The notes under the pieces are model-generated. The model was not told the origin of the DNA. It did no database searches and saw nothing but the letters and a program-made list of their open reading frames with translations. From positions 1 to 27,524 of the forward strand of contig JAFZEB010000128.1 of assembly GCA_017560855.1 (NCBI GenBank): a stretch of 27,524 nucleotides of DNA, given 5' to 3'. This document shows, piece after piece, positions 15,769 to 22,174 of the stretch. This DNA comes from Ruminiclostridium sp. Lineage in GTDB: Bacteria; Bacillota; Clostridia; Oscillospirales; Oscillospiraceae. Positions within the stretch are counted from its first letter, which is position 1, and each line of letters opens with the position of its first letter. The position numbers and the translations under genes were made by a program.

Positions 15769-17157
15769 TCAGGACCCGCTGGTCACCAAACCGTAGTCCA
15801 CGGCGTTGCGATAGCTGGTCCAGGCAGTGAAGAGATCCGCCTCAGCAGCCTTGTAGTCCCGCTTGGCAGTCTCATAGGTGTCCTTGGCATCAGCCAGGGC
15901 ATGGGCGGAGAGGTTGCCCAGCTGATACTTCAGCTCAGCCACCCGGTACATCTGTTCCTCATAGTCCAGGGTGGTCTGGGCAGTCTTCAGAGCGTTCTGG
16001 GCCGGGGCCAGGGCGTTGAACAGGTTCAGGAAACTGAGTTCAAAGCTCTGGATGGCGGACTGCTCCTGGTACTGGGCGGCCTGGTGGGTGTGCTCGGCCA
16101 TTTCGTACTGGTAGCTGTTCTTGCCAAAGTCGCCTCGGGCGTCGTTCATGTCCTCCTTGGCGTCCTCCACCGCCCGGCGGGCGGCGTAGAGGTCATAGCT
16201 GGCTGCCTTGGCCTTGTCCAGGTCCGTGTAATAGGATGCGGCGCTGATGTCGGCGGCAGAGACCTCCGGCAGGGCAGCCAGAGTCACCTGGCCGGTGGGC
16301 TCCTCCCCAAGCTGGGACTGGAGGGAGGACTTCATAAAGGTGATGCCGTTTTCCATGGAGTCCAGGCCCACGATCAGGGTGTCGTACCCGTTCTTCACCT
16401 GCTGAAGGGTCAGGCGGGAGATTTGGCCCAGCTGATACCGCAGTTCCATCTGGTCCACCGTTCGCTGAACGGCGGCCTGGCTTTCTTTCAGGGCGGTGAG
16501 CTGGTCCTCATAGGAGAGGATGCTCACATAGAGGGACTGGGTACCGGCCACGATCTGGTTGATGGTGGAGGCGAACTGGACCTTGGTGTCGGCCACGGTC
16601 TTTTCGTAGTCCTCCTTCTGTTCCTTCAGGTCCTCCAGCTGGGTCTCCAGAGAGTCGATGGTGGACTGAAGGCTGGCTGCCATCTGCTGGGCCTGGATCT
16701 GAGCCATGGTGTCTTGGATCTGGTTTTGGATCTGATCCATTACCCCTGCCATGGGATCGGGGGGGGTGCCGCTGCTATCACCCAAATCTTCCGCTGCCTG
16801 TCTGATCTGGGCTTGGGCATTGGCTCCGGCCTGGTTGGCGGCCTTCAGAGCGGCCAGCTGGTCTTCCAGCTGGTCGATGGTGTCCTCCACCTCGTCGATG
16901 ACCTCATCCCAGTCCATGGCCTCCATGGACTTCATGGTCTCCTCCAGATACTTGACGGTCAGGTTGTTGGCCCGGACCTTCCCGTCGATCTGGGAATAGG
17001 AGAGGGAGGTGCTGGCGGGCACGCTGGGGGTGATGACCTTCCAGGTGGGGTCCACCACGGACTGGGGGGTGGTGCTGAACTGGGCCGGGGCCGCCAGGGC
17101 GCTCACGGACAGCAACAGGGAGCAGGCTAGGCCTGCGGCTATGGTCTTCTTTATCAT
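15769..17157 (-). CDS. TolC family-like secreted coiled-coil protein
   Basis: This 462-residue protein has a Sec signal peptide (MIKK, hydrophobic core, ALA-A cleavage near residue 23). It then shows two long heptad-rich helical regions (about residues 75-250 and 300-450), as in the outer-membrane efflux protein family. The two half-repeats share YQLG segments: LRYQLGQISRLTLQQVKNGYDTL and LKYQLGNLSAHALADAKDTYETA. These are typical TolC repeat motifs. A Gln/Ala-rich insert (MDQIQNQIQDTMAQIQAQQMA) enlarges the first coiled coil. In Gram-negatives TolC is the outer-membrane exit duct; in Clostridia, which lack an outer membrane, related proteins exist with unknown role. No HlyD- or MacB-like partner is adjacent. 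A GGAGG lies before the start. Confidence 0.85.
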   Translation of the reverse strand: MIKKTIAAGLACSLLLSVSALAAPAQFSTTPQSVVDPTWKVITPSVPASTSLSYSQIDGKVRANNLTVKYLEETMKSMEAMDWDEVIDEVEDTIDQLEDQLAALKAANQAGANAQAQIRQAAEDLGDSSGTPPDPMAGVMDQIQNQIQDTMAQIQAQQMAASLQSTIDSLETQLEDLKEQKEDYEKTVADTKVQFASTINQIVAGTQSLYVSILSYEDQLTALKESQAAVQRTVDQMELRYQLGQISRLTLQQVKNGYDTLIVGLDSMENGITFMKSSLQSQLGEEPTGQVTLAALPEVSAADISAASYYTDLDKAKAASYDLYAARRAVEDAKEDMNDARGDFGKNSYQYEMAEHTHQAAQYQEQSAIQSFELSFLNLFNALAPAQNALKTAQTTLDYEEQMYRVAELKYQLGNLSAHALADAKDTYETAKRDYKAAEADLFTAWTSYRNAVDYGLVTSGS

Positions 17158-17266
17158 ACGGTGTTCCTCCGGGGAAAATGGAAACTGTTAGAAATCGTAC
17201 AAAAAGCATACCATAAAACTACTGTCTAGTTATGAACAAATTGTGAACAGATGGGGTGCGGGACCG

Positions 17267-17887
17267 TCAGAGAGGCTCTTCCGGCTCATCTCCTGGGGGC
17301 AGCAGGGAGGAGATGGAGATCTCATAGGCGGTGCGCTCCTGGGTGGTCTCCCCCAGGGTCTTCCAATAGGTGCGGCTCTGGAGCCGTCCCTCCAACAGAA
17401 GGGAGTCCCCCGTCTCCAGACGGCTGCAGGCCAGGGCCACGCTCCCCCAGGCGATGCAGGGGAGATAGTCTGCCCGCCGGTACTTTCGGTTCACGGCCAG
17501 CAGCAGGTCGCAGATGTCCCGGCCCAGGGGAGTGCGCCGCAGGACCGGGGGCTTGCAAAGGGTCCCGCCCAGCAGGACCTGGTTGCAGGGTTCCTCCTGG
17601 GTGGGGAGGATGGACCGGGCCAGGACGGTGATGACCAGCCGGTTCCCCACCCCGGTCCGGTTGTTGAAGGACCGGATCTGGCCGGTTACCTCCACGTAGT
17701 CCCCCGGTTTTGGGAAGCCCTCCTCCAGACTGTGGGGGAGGAGGATATTCAGGAGGTCCTCCCGGCCGGACAGCCGGGGGACCGCCAGAGGGAACCGGTA
17801 AAATTCGATGCCATGTACCCGATGGGAGAATGCCGGGATCTCGGTCACGGTCCCCCGCAGGACCACCCGGTTTTCTTTTTGCTCCAT
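17267..17887 (-). CDS. Single-stranded DNA-binding-like protein with two OB folds
   Basis: This 206-residue cytosolic protein appears to contain two SSB-type OB domains. The first is at about residues 5-95 (NRVVLRGTVTEIPAFSHRVHGIEFYRFPLAVPR). The second is at about 103-195 (NQVLLGGTLCKPPVLRRTPLGRDICDLLLAVNR, then DYLPCIAWGSVALACSRLETGDSLLLEGRLQSR). The second domain is the more SSB-like. There is no acidic SSB tail of the DDDIPF type; the end is EPEEPL. It is therefore likely an accessory SSB/PriB-like protein, with the main ssb located elsewhere. Its stop is about 110 bases before the TolC-like start, with no terminator seen; 63 bases separate it from the ZIP gene upstream. Confidence 0.85.
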   Translation of the reverse strand: MEQKENRVVLRGTVTEIPAFSHRVHGIEFYRFPLAVPRLSGREDLLNILLPHSLEEGFPKPGDYVEVTGQIRSFNNRTGVGNRLVITVLARSILPTQEEPCNQVLLGGTLCKPPVLRRTPLGRDICDLLLAVNRKYRRADYLPCIAWGSVALACSRLETGDSLLLEGRLQSRTYWKTLGETTQERTAYEISISSLLPPGDEPEEPL

Positions 17888-17950
17888 GTCAGACCGCCTC
17901 CATACGTTTTGCGTTGTCTGATTCTATGCGGCGGCAGGTGGGGATATGTC

Positions 17951-18757
17951 TCACCCAAGGGCGATATCCAGGACCATCATCAGGGAGAAGCCCACCAGGG
18001 TGAAGAGGGCCATCCAGGCTTTGTTCTCATTGGTCTGGCTTTCCGGGATGAGCTCCTCCACCACCACGTAGATCATGGCCCCGGCGGCAAAGGCCAGCAG
18101 GAAGGGGAGGGCGGCGTGGACCTTCAGCACCAGGATGGCCCCCAACACCCCGGCGATGGGTTCGGCGATGCCGCTGAGCTGGCCAAAGAAAAAGGCCTGC
18201 TTCCGGGAAAACCCTTCCCGGCGGAGGGGGACACTCACCGCCATGCCCTCAGGCAGGTTCTGCATGCCGATGCCCAGGGCCAAAAGCCAGGCTCCGGCCA
18301 GGGTACTTCCCTCCAGGCCGAAGGCCACGGAGCCAAAGGCCACGCCGATGGCCATGCCTTCCGGGATGTTGTGCAGGGTGATGGACACCACAAGCATCAC
18401 GCTTCGTTTCAGACCCTTTGGGGAACCTTCGGCGGAAAAGCGGGTTTCCAGATGATGGGTAAAAAATCGGTCTCCCAGAAAGAGAAGGAGGCCGCCTCCC
18501 AGAAAGCCCGCCAGAGCGGTGAGCCAGGGGATCAGCCCCAGGGCTTGGGACATTTCGATGGAGGGGGCCAGCAGGGAGAAGAAGGAGGCGGCGATCATCA
18601 CCCCTCCGGCCACGCCCAGCATCCCGTCCATCAGGTTTTGATTGGGCTTTGCCATGAAAAAGACCAGGCAGGCCCCCAGGGACGTGATGCCCCAGGTGAG
18701 CAAGGTCGCCAGCAGGGCCTGGACGGGATAGGCCAGCTGGAGGATACCCTCAAACAT
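17951..18757 (-). CDS. ZIP family metal transporter (ZupT-like)
   Basis: This 268-residue membrane protein has the ZIP family metal-binding motifs HNIPEGMAIGVAFG (residues 129-142) and QNLPEGMAVSVPLRR (166-180), in adjacent transmembrane helices, and EPIAGVLGA further on. About eight hydrophobic segments are visible. A His-containing cytosolic loop (FFTHHLETRF, residues 98-107) precedes the metal helices. ZIP proteins carry Zn2+, Mn2+ or Fe2+ into the cytosol. The start has GGAGG at good spacing. It is divergent from azlCD and may be co-transcribed with the SSB-like gene downstream. Metal specificity cannot be read from sequence. Confidence 0.93.
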   Translation of the reverse strand: MFEGILQLAYPVQALLATLLTWGITSLGACLVFFMAKPNQNLMDGMLGVAGGVMIAASFFSLLAPSIEMSQALGLIPWLTALAGFLGGGLLLFLGDRFFTHHLETRFSAEGSPKGLKRSVMLVVSITLHNIPEGMAIGVAFGSVAFGLEGSTLAGAWLLALGIGMQNLPEGMAVSVPLRREGFSRKQAFFFGQLSGIAEPIAGVLGAILVLKVHAALPFLLAFAAGAMIYVVVEELIPESQTNENKAWMALFTLVGFSLMMVLDIALG

Positions 18758-18841
18758 ACCATTCCTCCTTTGAGGAGATTCCCCCAGGCAGGGGGTCGTG
18801 CCATCCTATGCGGAGGAAAGCGGAACGGTGACGAAAAACAG

Positions 18842-18870
18842 TTGACGTTCCTTACCGTACCATATACAAT
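18842..18870 (+). promoter_or_regulatory. Sigma-A promoter for azlCD
   Basis: TTGACG, a 17-base spacer and TACAAT lie about 35 bases before the azlC start codon. The -10 box is one arm of the inverted repeat at 18865-18883. Confidence 0.82.
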
Positions 18871-18883
18871 AATTGACATTGTA
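18865..18883. promoter_or_regulatory. Inverted repeat over the azlC -10 box, possible operator
   Basis: TACAAT (18865-18870) and ATTGTA (18878-18883) are separated by 7 bases. The site covers the -10 box and the expected transcription start, so a bound protein would block initiation. In B. subtilis azlCD is controlled by the Lrp-like AzlB; no such gene is in this window. Confidence 0.45.
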
Positions 18884-18904
18884 CAGACAGAAGGGAGTTA
18901 TCCC

Positions 18905-19609
18905 ATGCAGAAAAACAAACTGGCCGCTGCGGCGAAAGCGGCCTTCCCCCATACCATCCCCATCCTGACGGGGTTTCTGGTGCTGGGTATCGCCTACGGC
19001 ATTTACATGAAGGCCCTGGGCTTTTCCCCCCTCGTCCCCATTCTCATCAGCATCTTTGTCTTTGCCGGGTCCATGCAGTTCGTGGCGGGCAGTGTCCTCA
19101 CGGCGGCCTTTGCCCCGGTGAGTACCTTCCTGCTGACCCTCATGGTCAATGCCCGGCATATGTTCTACGGCATCTCCATGCTGGAAAAGTATCGGGACCT
19201 GGGCAAGAAAAAGTTCCCCACCATCTTCTGGATGTGTGACGAATCCTTCTCCATCAACGTCTCGGCGGAGGTTCCGGAAGGGATCGACAAGGGTTGGTTC
19301 TACTTCTTTGTGTCCCTGCTGGACTACAGCTACTGGGTCACCGGCACCATTCTGGGTGCCATCCTGGGCCAGTTCATCCCCTTTGACACCACCGGTGTGG
19401 ACTTCGCCATGACCGCTCTCTTCATTGTCATCCTGGTGGGCCAGTGGGAGAAGGAGAAGAGCCACATCAGCACCCTGGGTGGTCTGGGGATCTCCCTGGT
19501 CTGCCTGGTGATCTTCGGGGCGGACAACTTCATCGTGGCGTCCATGGTGGGTATCGTCCTCTTCCTGACCCTCCTGCGCCGCCCCATCGAAAGGAGGCTG
19601 GAAGCATGA
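18905..19609 (+). CDS. azlC: AzlC family branched-chain amino acid exporter, large subunit
   Basis: This 234-residue membrane protein has AzlC signatures. FPHTIPILTGFLVLGIAYGIYMKALGF is near the start, followed by FVFAGSMQFVAGSVL, LMVNARHMFYGISMLEKY and the MCDESFSI segment. With AzlD it exports branched-chain amino acids (LIV-E family). The start at 18905 follows GAAGGGAG; a very long in-frame extension back to 17243 is an artefact opposite two real genes. The stop overlaps the azlD start (ATGA), so the two are translationally coupled. Confidence 0.94.
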   Translation: MQKNKLAAAAKAAFPHTIPILTGFLVLGIAYGIYMKALGFSPLVPILISIFVFAGSMQFVAGSVLTAAFAPVSTFLLTLMVNARHMFYGISMLEKYRDLGKKKFPTIFWMCDESFSINVSAEVPEGIDKGWFYFFVSLLDYSYWVTGTILGAILGQFIPFDTTGVDFAMTALFIVILVGQWEKEKSHISTLGGLGISLVCLVIFGADNFIVASMVGIVLFLTLLRRPIERRLEA

Positions 19610-19932
19610 CCAATACACAGATCGTTCTGACGGTGGCCATCATCATGGCTGCCACCATGCTCACCCGGTTCATCTCCTTCCTGGTTTTCCCGGCAGGGAA
19701 GGAGACCCCGGCCTTCATTCAGTACTTAGGAAAAGTCCTGCCCGCCGCGGCCATGGCCATGCTGGTTATCTACTGCTTCAAGGGAGTGGACATCACTTCC
19801 GGCAACCACGGCGCTCCGGAGCTCATTGCCGGTGTGGCGGTGGCCCTGATGCACAAGTGGAAGCACAGTATGCTCCTGTCCATCGGCGGCGGCACAGTGT
19901 TCTATTTGGTGCTCATTCATCTCGTATTCTGA
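19606..19932 (+). CDS. azlD: AzlD family branched-chain amino acid exporter, small subunit
   Basis: This 108-residue membrane protein has three to four hydrophobic segments. The AzlD pattern is present: an N-terminal helix with MAATMLTRFISFLVFP, then IQYLGKVLPAAAMAMLVIYCFKG and a C-terminal HKWKHSMLLSIGGGTVFYLVL. It is the obligate partner of AzlC. The ATG overlaps the azlC stop and AAGGAGG lies inside azlC. The zinc-ribbon gene follows after 24 bases, without a terminator between. Confidence 0.93.
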   Translation: MTNTQIVLTVAIIMAATMLTRFISFLVFPAGKETPAFIQYLGKVLPAAAMAMLVIYCFKGVDITSGNHGAPELIAGVAVALMHKWKHSMLLSIGGGTVFYLVLIHLVF

Positions 19933-19956
19933 TTGTTCTAATAAGGAGGATATACC

Positions 19957-20298
19957 ATGGCTCTGATCAAAGGTTGCACCAACATCCAGTGCGGACAGAA
20001 GCATAAAGAGGTCAAGTTCAAGGAAGACGACCTGTTCTGCCCCAAGTGCGGCAAGGAACTCTCTTACGTCTGCGGCAAGTGCTTTGCTCCTCTGGAGGAG
20101 GCCGCCAAGCGCTGCCCTAAGTGCCAGCAGAAGATAGACGACCGGAAGGAGAAGGTCAAGTCCGGGGCAAACAAGGTGGTGGGTGCCGCCAAGGTGGCTG
20201 CCCCTGTGGCGGTGGCCCTTGCGGACTTTCCCGGCATCAGCAAGGTGGCTAAGCCCCTTGCTGCCGTGACCAAAAAACTCCCCGGCGGGAAGAAGTAA
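19957..20298 (+). CDS. Small zinc-ribbon protein with basic hydrophobic tail
   Basis: This 113-residue protein has eight cysteines arranged as two zinc-ribbon units: Cys7, Cys12, Cys28, Cys31, then Cys39, Cys42, Cys53, Cys56 (CPKCG, CGKC, CPKC). Residues 60-70 are charged. The remaining tail is Lys- and Ala-rich, with a hydrophobic amphipathic stretch (VAAPVAVALADFPGISKVAKPL) ending in KKLPGGKK. The ribosome binding site AAGGAGG is strong. The function is not recognised; it could bind nucleic acid, a partner protein or the membrane. It sits last in the azlCD transcript. Confidence 0.85.
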   Translation: MALIKGCTNIQCGQKHKEVKFKEDDLFCPKCGKELSYVCGKCFAPLEEAAKRCPKCQQKIDDRKEKVKSGANKVVGAAKVAAPVAVALADFPGISKVAKPLAAVTKKLPGGKK

Positions 20299-20306
20299 TG
20301 GATGTG

Positions 20307-20422
20307 CCCCTCATCAGTCACCTGCGGTGACAGCTTCTCCCCGGGGAGAAGCCTTGCCGTTGCCTGAAAAGAAAGCCTTCTCCCAGGGGGAGAAGGTGCC
20401 CTCGAAGAGGGCGGATGAGGGG
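20307..20422. repeat. Structured intergenic repeat, copy 2
   Basis: It has the same layout as the copy at 6730-6842. The ends CCCCTCATC (20307-20315) and GATGAGGGG (20414-20422) are identical. The four inner hairpins are at 20317-20331 (GTCACC/GGTGAC), 20333-20352 (GCTTCTCCCC/GGGGAGAAGC), 20376-20396 and 20398-20412 (GCCCTC/GAGGGC). Only the linker at about 20357-20375 is unalignable with copy 1. It lies between the convergent zinc-ribbon and glnA genes. Confidence 0.85.
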
Positions 20423-20436
20423 TCTTGATACAGAAG

Positions 20437-20466
20437 AAAAGCCCCGGCTCATCGAGCCGGGGCTTT
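20437..20466. terminator. Bidirectional terminator between the zinc-ribbon gene and glnA
   Basis: A 10-bp perfect stem (GCCCCGGCTC, 20441-20450, with GAGCCGGGGC, 20454-20463) has an ATC loop, an A-run on its left and a short T-run on its right. It serves glnA on the minus strand and probably also the plus-strand operon. Confidence 0.9.
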
Positions 20467-20483
20467 GTCATGCTGTTATAAAC

Positions 20484-21815
20484 TTAGTAGGTGACCAGAT
20501 ACTTGGCGACCTCCCAGCTGGAGACGCGGGTGCAGTACTCCTCCCACTCCTTCTTCTTACCGGTCATGAACTGGTTGTAGATGTGGGGACCCAGGACAGA
20601 CTGGATGAGGGGGTCGGCCTCCAGAGCAAACAGGGCGTGCTCCAGGGAGGTGGGCAGGTCCTCGATGCCGTTGGCGGCACGAGTGGCAGCGTCCATCTCG
20701 AAGATGTTTTCGGTGATCTCCTCAGGGGGTTCCAGACCACGCTCGATGCCGTCCAGACCGGCAGCCAGGCAGACAGCCAGGGCCAGGTAGGGATTGCAGG
20801 AGGGGTCGGGGCTGCGCAGCTCCACACGGGTTGCCTTGCCGCGGGCGGAGGGGATACGGATCAGGGCGGAACGGTTGGAGGCGGACCAGGCCAGGTAGCA
20901 GGGGGCCTCGTAGCCGGGAACCAGACGCTTGTAGGAGTTCACCAGGGGGTTGGTGATGGCGGTGATGGCCTTGACATGGGCCAGCAGACCTGCGATAAAG
21001 TGATAGGCCTCCTTGGACAGGCGGCGCTCGCCGTTCTCGTCAAAGAACACGTTCTGGCCGTCCTTGAACAGGGACATGTTGATGTGCATGCCGTTGCCGG
21101 CCTCGCCGTAGATGGGCTTGGGCATGAAGGTGGCATGCAGATTGTTGGCGTGGGCGATCTTCTTGACGGTCTGCTTGAAGGTGATGATGTTGTCGGCGGC
21201 GGTCAGGGCATCGGCGTACTTGAAGTCGATCTCGTGCTGACCCCGGGCGCACTCGTGGTGGGAGGCTTCGATCTCAAAGCCCAGGGCTTCCAGAGCCAGA
21301 CAGATCTCCCGGCGGGTATAGTCGCCGTGGTCGATGGGGCCAAGGTCAAAGTAGCCGGCCTCGTCGTCGGTGTTGGTGGTGGCCTTGCCGTCCTTATCCA
21401 GCTGGAACAGGAAGAACTCGCACTCGGGGCCCACGTTGAAGGTGTAGCCCATGTCGGCGGCCTTCTGCAGGACACGCTTCAGAGCACCGCGGGGGTCCCC
21501 GATGAAGGGGGAGCCGTCGGGGTTGCACACGTCGCACAGCAGGCGAGCCACCTTGCCCTTGCTCTCATACCAGGACAGGATGGCATAGGAGTCCAGGTCA
21601 GGGTGGAGGTACTGGTCGGACTCATGGATACGGGTGAAGCCCTCGATGGAGGAGCCGTCGATGGAGATCTGGTTGTCCAGGGCCCGCTCCAGCTGAGAGG
21701 CGGTGATGGCCACGTTCTTGGAGGTGCCGAACATATCAGTAAACTGCATACGGATGAAGTCGACGCCGTCTTCCTTCACCATGCGGATAATGTCTTCTTT
21801 GGTATATTTGCTCAT
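20484..21815 (-). CDS. glnA: Glutamine synthetase, type I-alpha
   Basis: Glutamine synthetase makes glutamine from glutamate, ammonia and ATP. The 443-residue length is that of the short GSI-alpha class, which lacks the adenylylation region. Motifs include MQFTDMFGTSKNVAI, IDGSSIEGFTRIHESD (with the Arg linked to feedback control in B. subtilis GS), the ATP/metal segment GNGMHINMSLFKDG, VPGYEAPCYLAWSASNRS (feedback-sensing Glu) and RVELRSPDPSCNPYLA. The C-terminal tail KKEWEEYCTRVSSWEVAKYLVTY is typical. GGAG lies upstream of the start. A consensus promoter and a terminator-like leader hairpin precede it. It is divergent from glmS-nadE. Confidence 0.97.
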   Translation of the reverse strand: MSKYTKEDIIRMVKEDGVDFIRMQFTDMFGTSKNVAITASQLERALDNQISIDGSSIEGFTRIHESDQYLHPDLDSYAILSWYESKGKVARLLCDVCNPDGSPFIGDPRGALKRVLQKAADMGYTFNVGPECEFFLFQLDKDGKATTNTDDEAGYFDLGPIDHGDYTRREICLALEALGFEIEASHHECARGQHEIDFKYADALTAADNIITFKQTVKKIAHANNLHATFMPKPIYGEAGNGMHINMSLFKDGQNVFFDENGERRLSKEAYHFIAGLLAHVKAITAITNPLVNSYKRLVPGYEAPCYLAWSASNRSALIRIPSARGKATRVELRSPDPSCNPYLALAVCLAAGLDGIERGLEPPEEITENIFEMDAATRAANGIEDLPTSLEHALFALEADPLIQSVLGPHIYNQFMTGKKKEWEEYCTRVSSWEVAKYLVTY

Positions 21816-21836
21816 AAGGTTGTTCTCCTTTCACGC

Positions 21837-21878
21837 AAAAAAGGGACAAGTAAGCTTCCAATCCCGAAGCACCTGTCC
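21837..21878 (-). terminator. Terminator-like hairpin in the glnA leader (possible attenuator)
   Basis: On the minus strand a long imperfect stem runs from GGACAGGT (21878 down) to ACTTGTCC (ending at 21844). An inner GCTTC/GAAGC helix and a 7-base loop complete it, and CTTTTTTG follows directly. It begins only about 4 bases after the predicted transcription start and ends 22 bases before the start codon. A competing pairing, GTAAGC with GCTTAC, would use part of its 3' arm. Confidence 0.55.
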
Positions 21879-21888
21879 GCTTACATAA

Positions 21889-21917
21889 ATTATAGTTTGT
21901 GAGGGGGTTTATGTCAA
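21889..21917 (-). promoter_or_regulatory. Perfect consensus sigma-A promoter for glnA
   Basis: On the minus strand TTGACA, a 17-base spacer and TATAAT match consensus at all 12 positions. Such strength without a downstream brake would give very high expression, which fits the leader hairpin acting as control. Confidence 0.92.
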
Positions 21918-22034
21918 GGGCGAGCCTGCCAAGAAACGGGAGAATCCTGGAAGATTTTTGTCTTTTGGGTCCCATTGACAGGAACGAGAGAAAATCTTTT
22001 TCTGAAATATAGAGGAATAAAAGCAGATTACCCA

Positions 22035-22063
22035 TTGAAAGATGCTTGGTTTTATGGGATAAT
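22035..22063 (+). promoter_or_regulatory. Sigma-A promoter for glmS-nadE
   Basis: TTGAAA, a 17-base spacer and GATAAT, with a TGG extended -10 element directly upstream. The expected start near 22070 gives a leader of about 105 bases. Confidence 0.8.
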
Positions 22064-22069
22064 ATCATA

Positions 22070-22174
22070 GCGTATGACCAAATGCAAACAGACAGGAAGG
22101 CCATAGGCTTTTTCCTGTTGCCAATATTTCAATGAATGTGCTCATCGAGCGCACAGAAAAAGGAGGAAACGCTG
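22070..22174 (+). other. glmS 5' leader with two hairpins
   Basis: ACAGGAA (22092-22098) pairs with TTCCTGT (22112-22118). A second hairpin, TGTGCTC...GAGCGCACA, lies at 22137-22155, just before the AAAGGAGG ribosome binding site. I do not see the conserved core of the glmS ribozyme. The hairpins may affect translation or stability. Confidence 0.4.

Noticed and set aside
15594..15830. Small TTG-started frame in the AT-rich gap
   Set aside because: No ribosome binding site, starts in the terminator tail, and its end overlaps the TolC-like gene on the other strand.
17158..17266. Promoter upstream of the TolC-like gene
   Set aside because: TATGCT and TATGGT are possible -10 boxes, but no acceptable -35 box is placed 16-18 bases away (best is TTGTTC at 18); too weak to list.
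17243..18904. Long plus-strand open frame running into azlC, giving a 788-residue reading
   Set aside because: It lies opposite the SSB-like and ZIP genes, both clear families, is Gly/Gln/His-rich in the manner of antisense frames in GC-rich DNA, and azlC has its own promoter and ribosome binding site.
20415..21902. 495-codon plus-strand frame opposite glnA
   Set aside because: Antisense frame of a GC-rich gene: repetitive Gly/Val/Gln composition, no ribosome binding site, and it crosses the glnA terminator and promoter.
22064..22174. glmS ribozyme in the glmS leader
   Set aside because: The leader is only about 105 bases and the conserved catalytic core sequence is not seen; only two simple hairpins are present.
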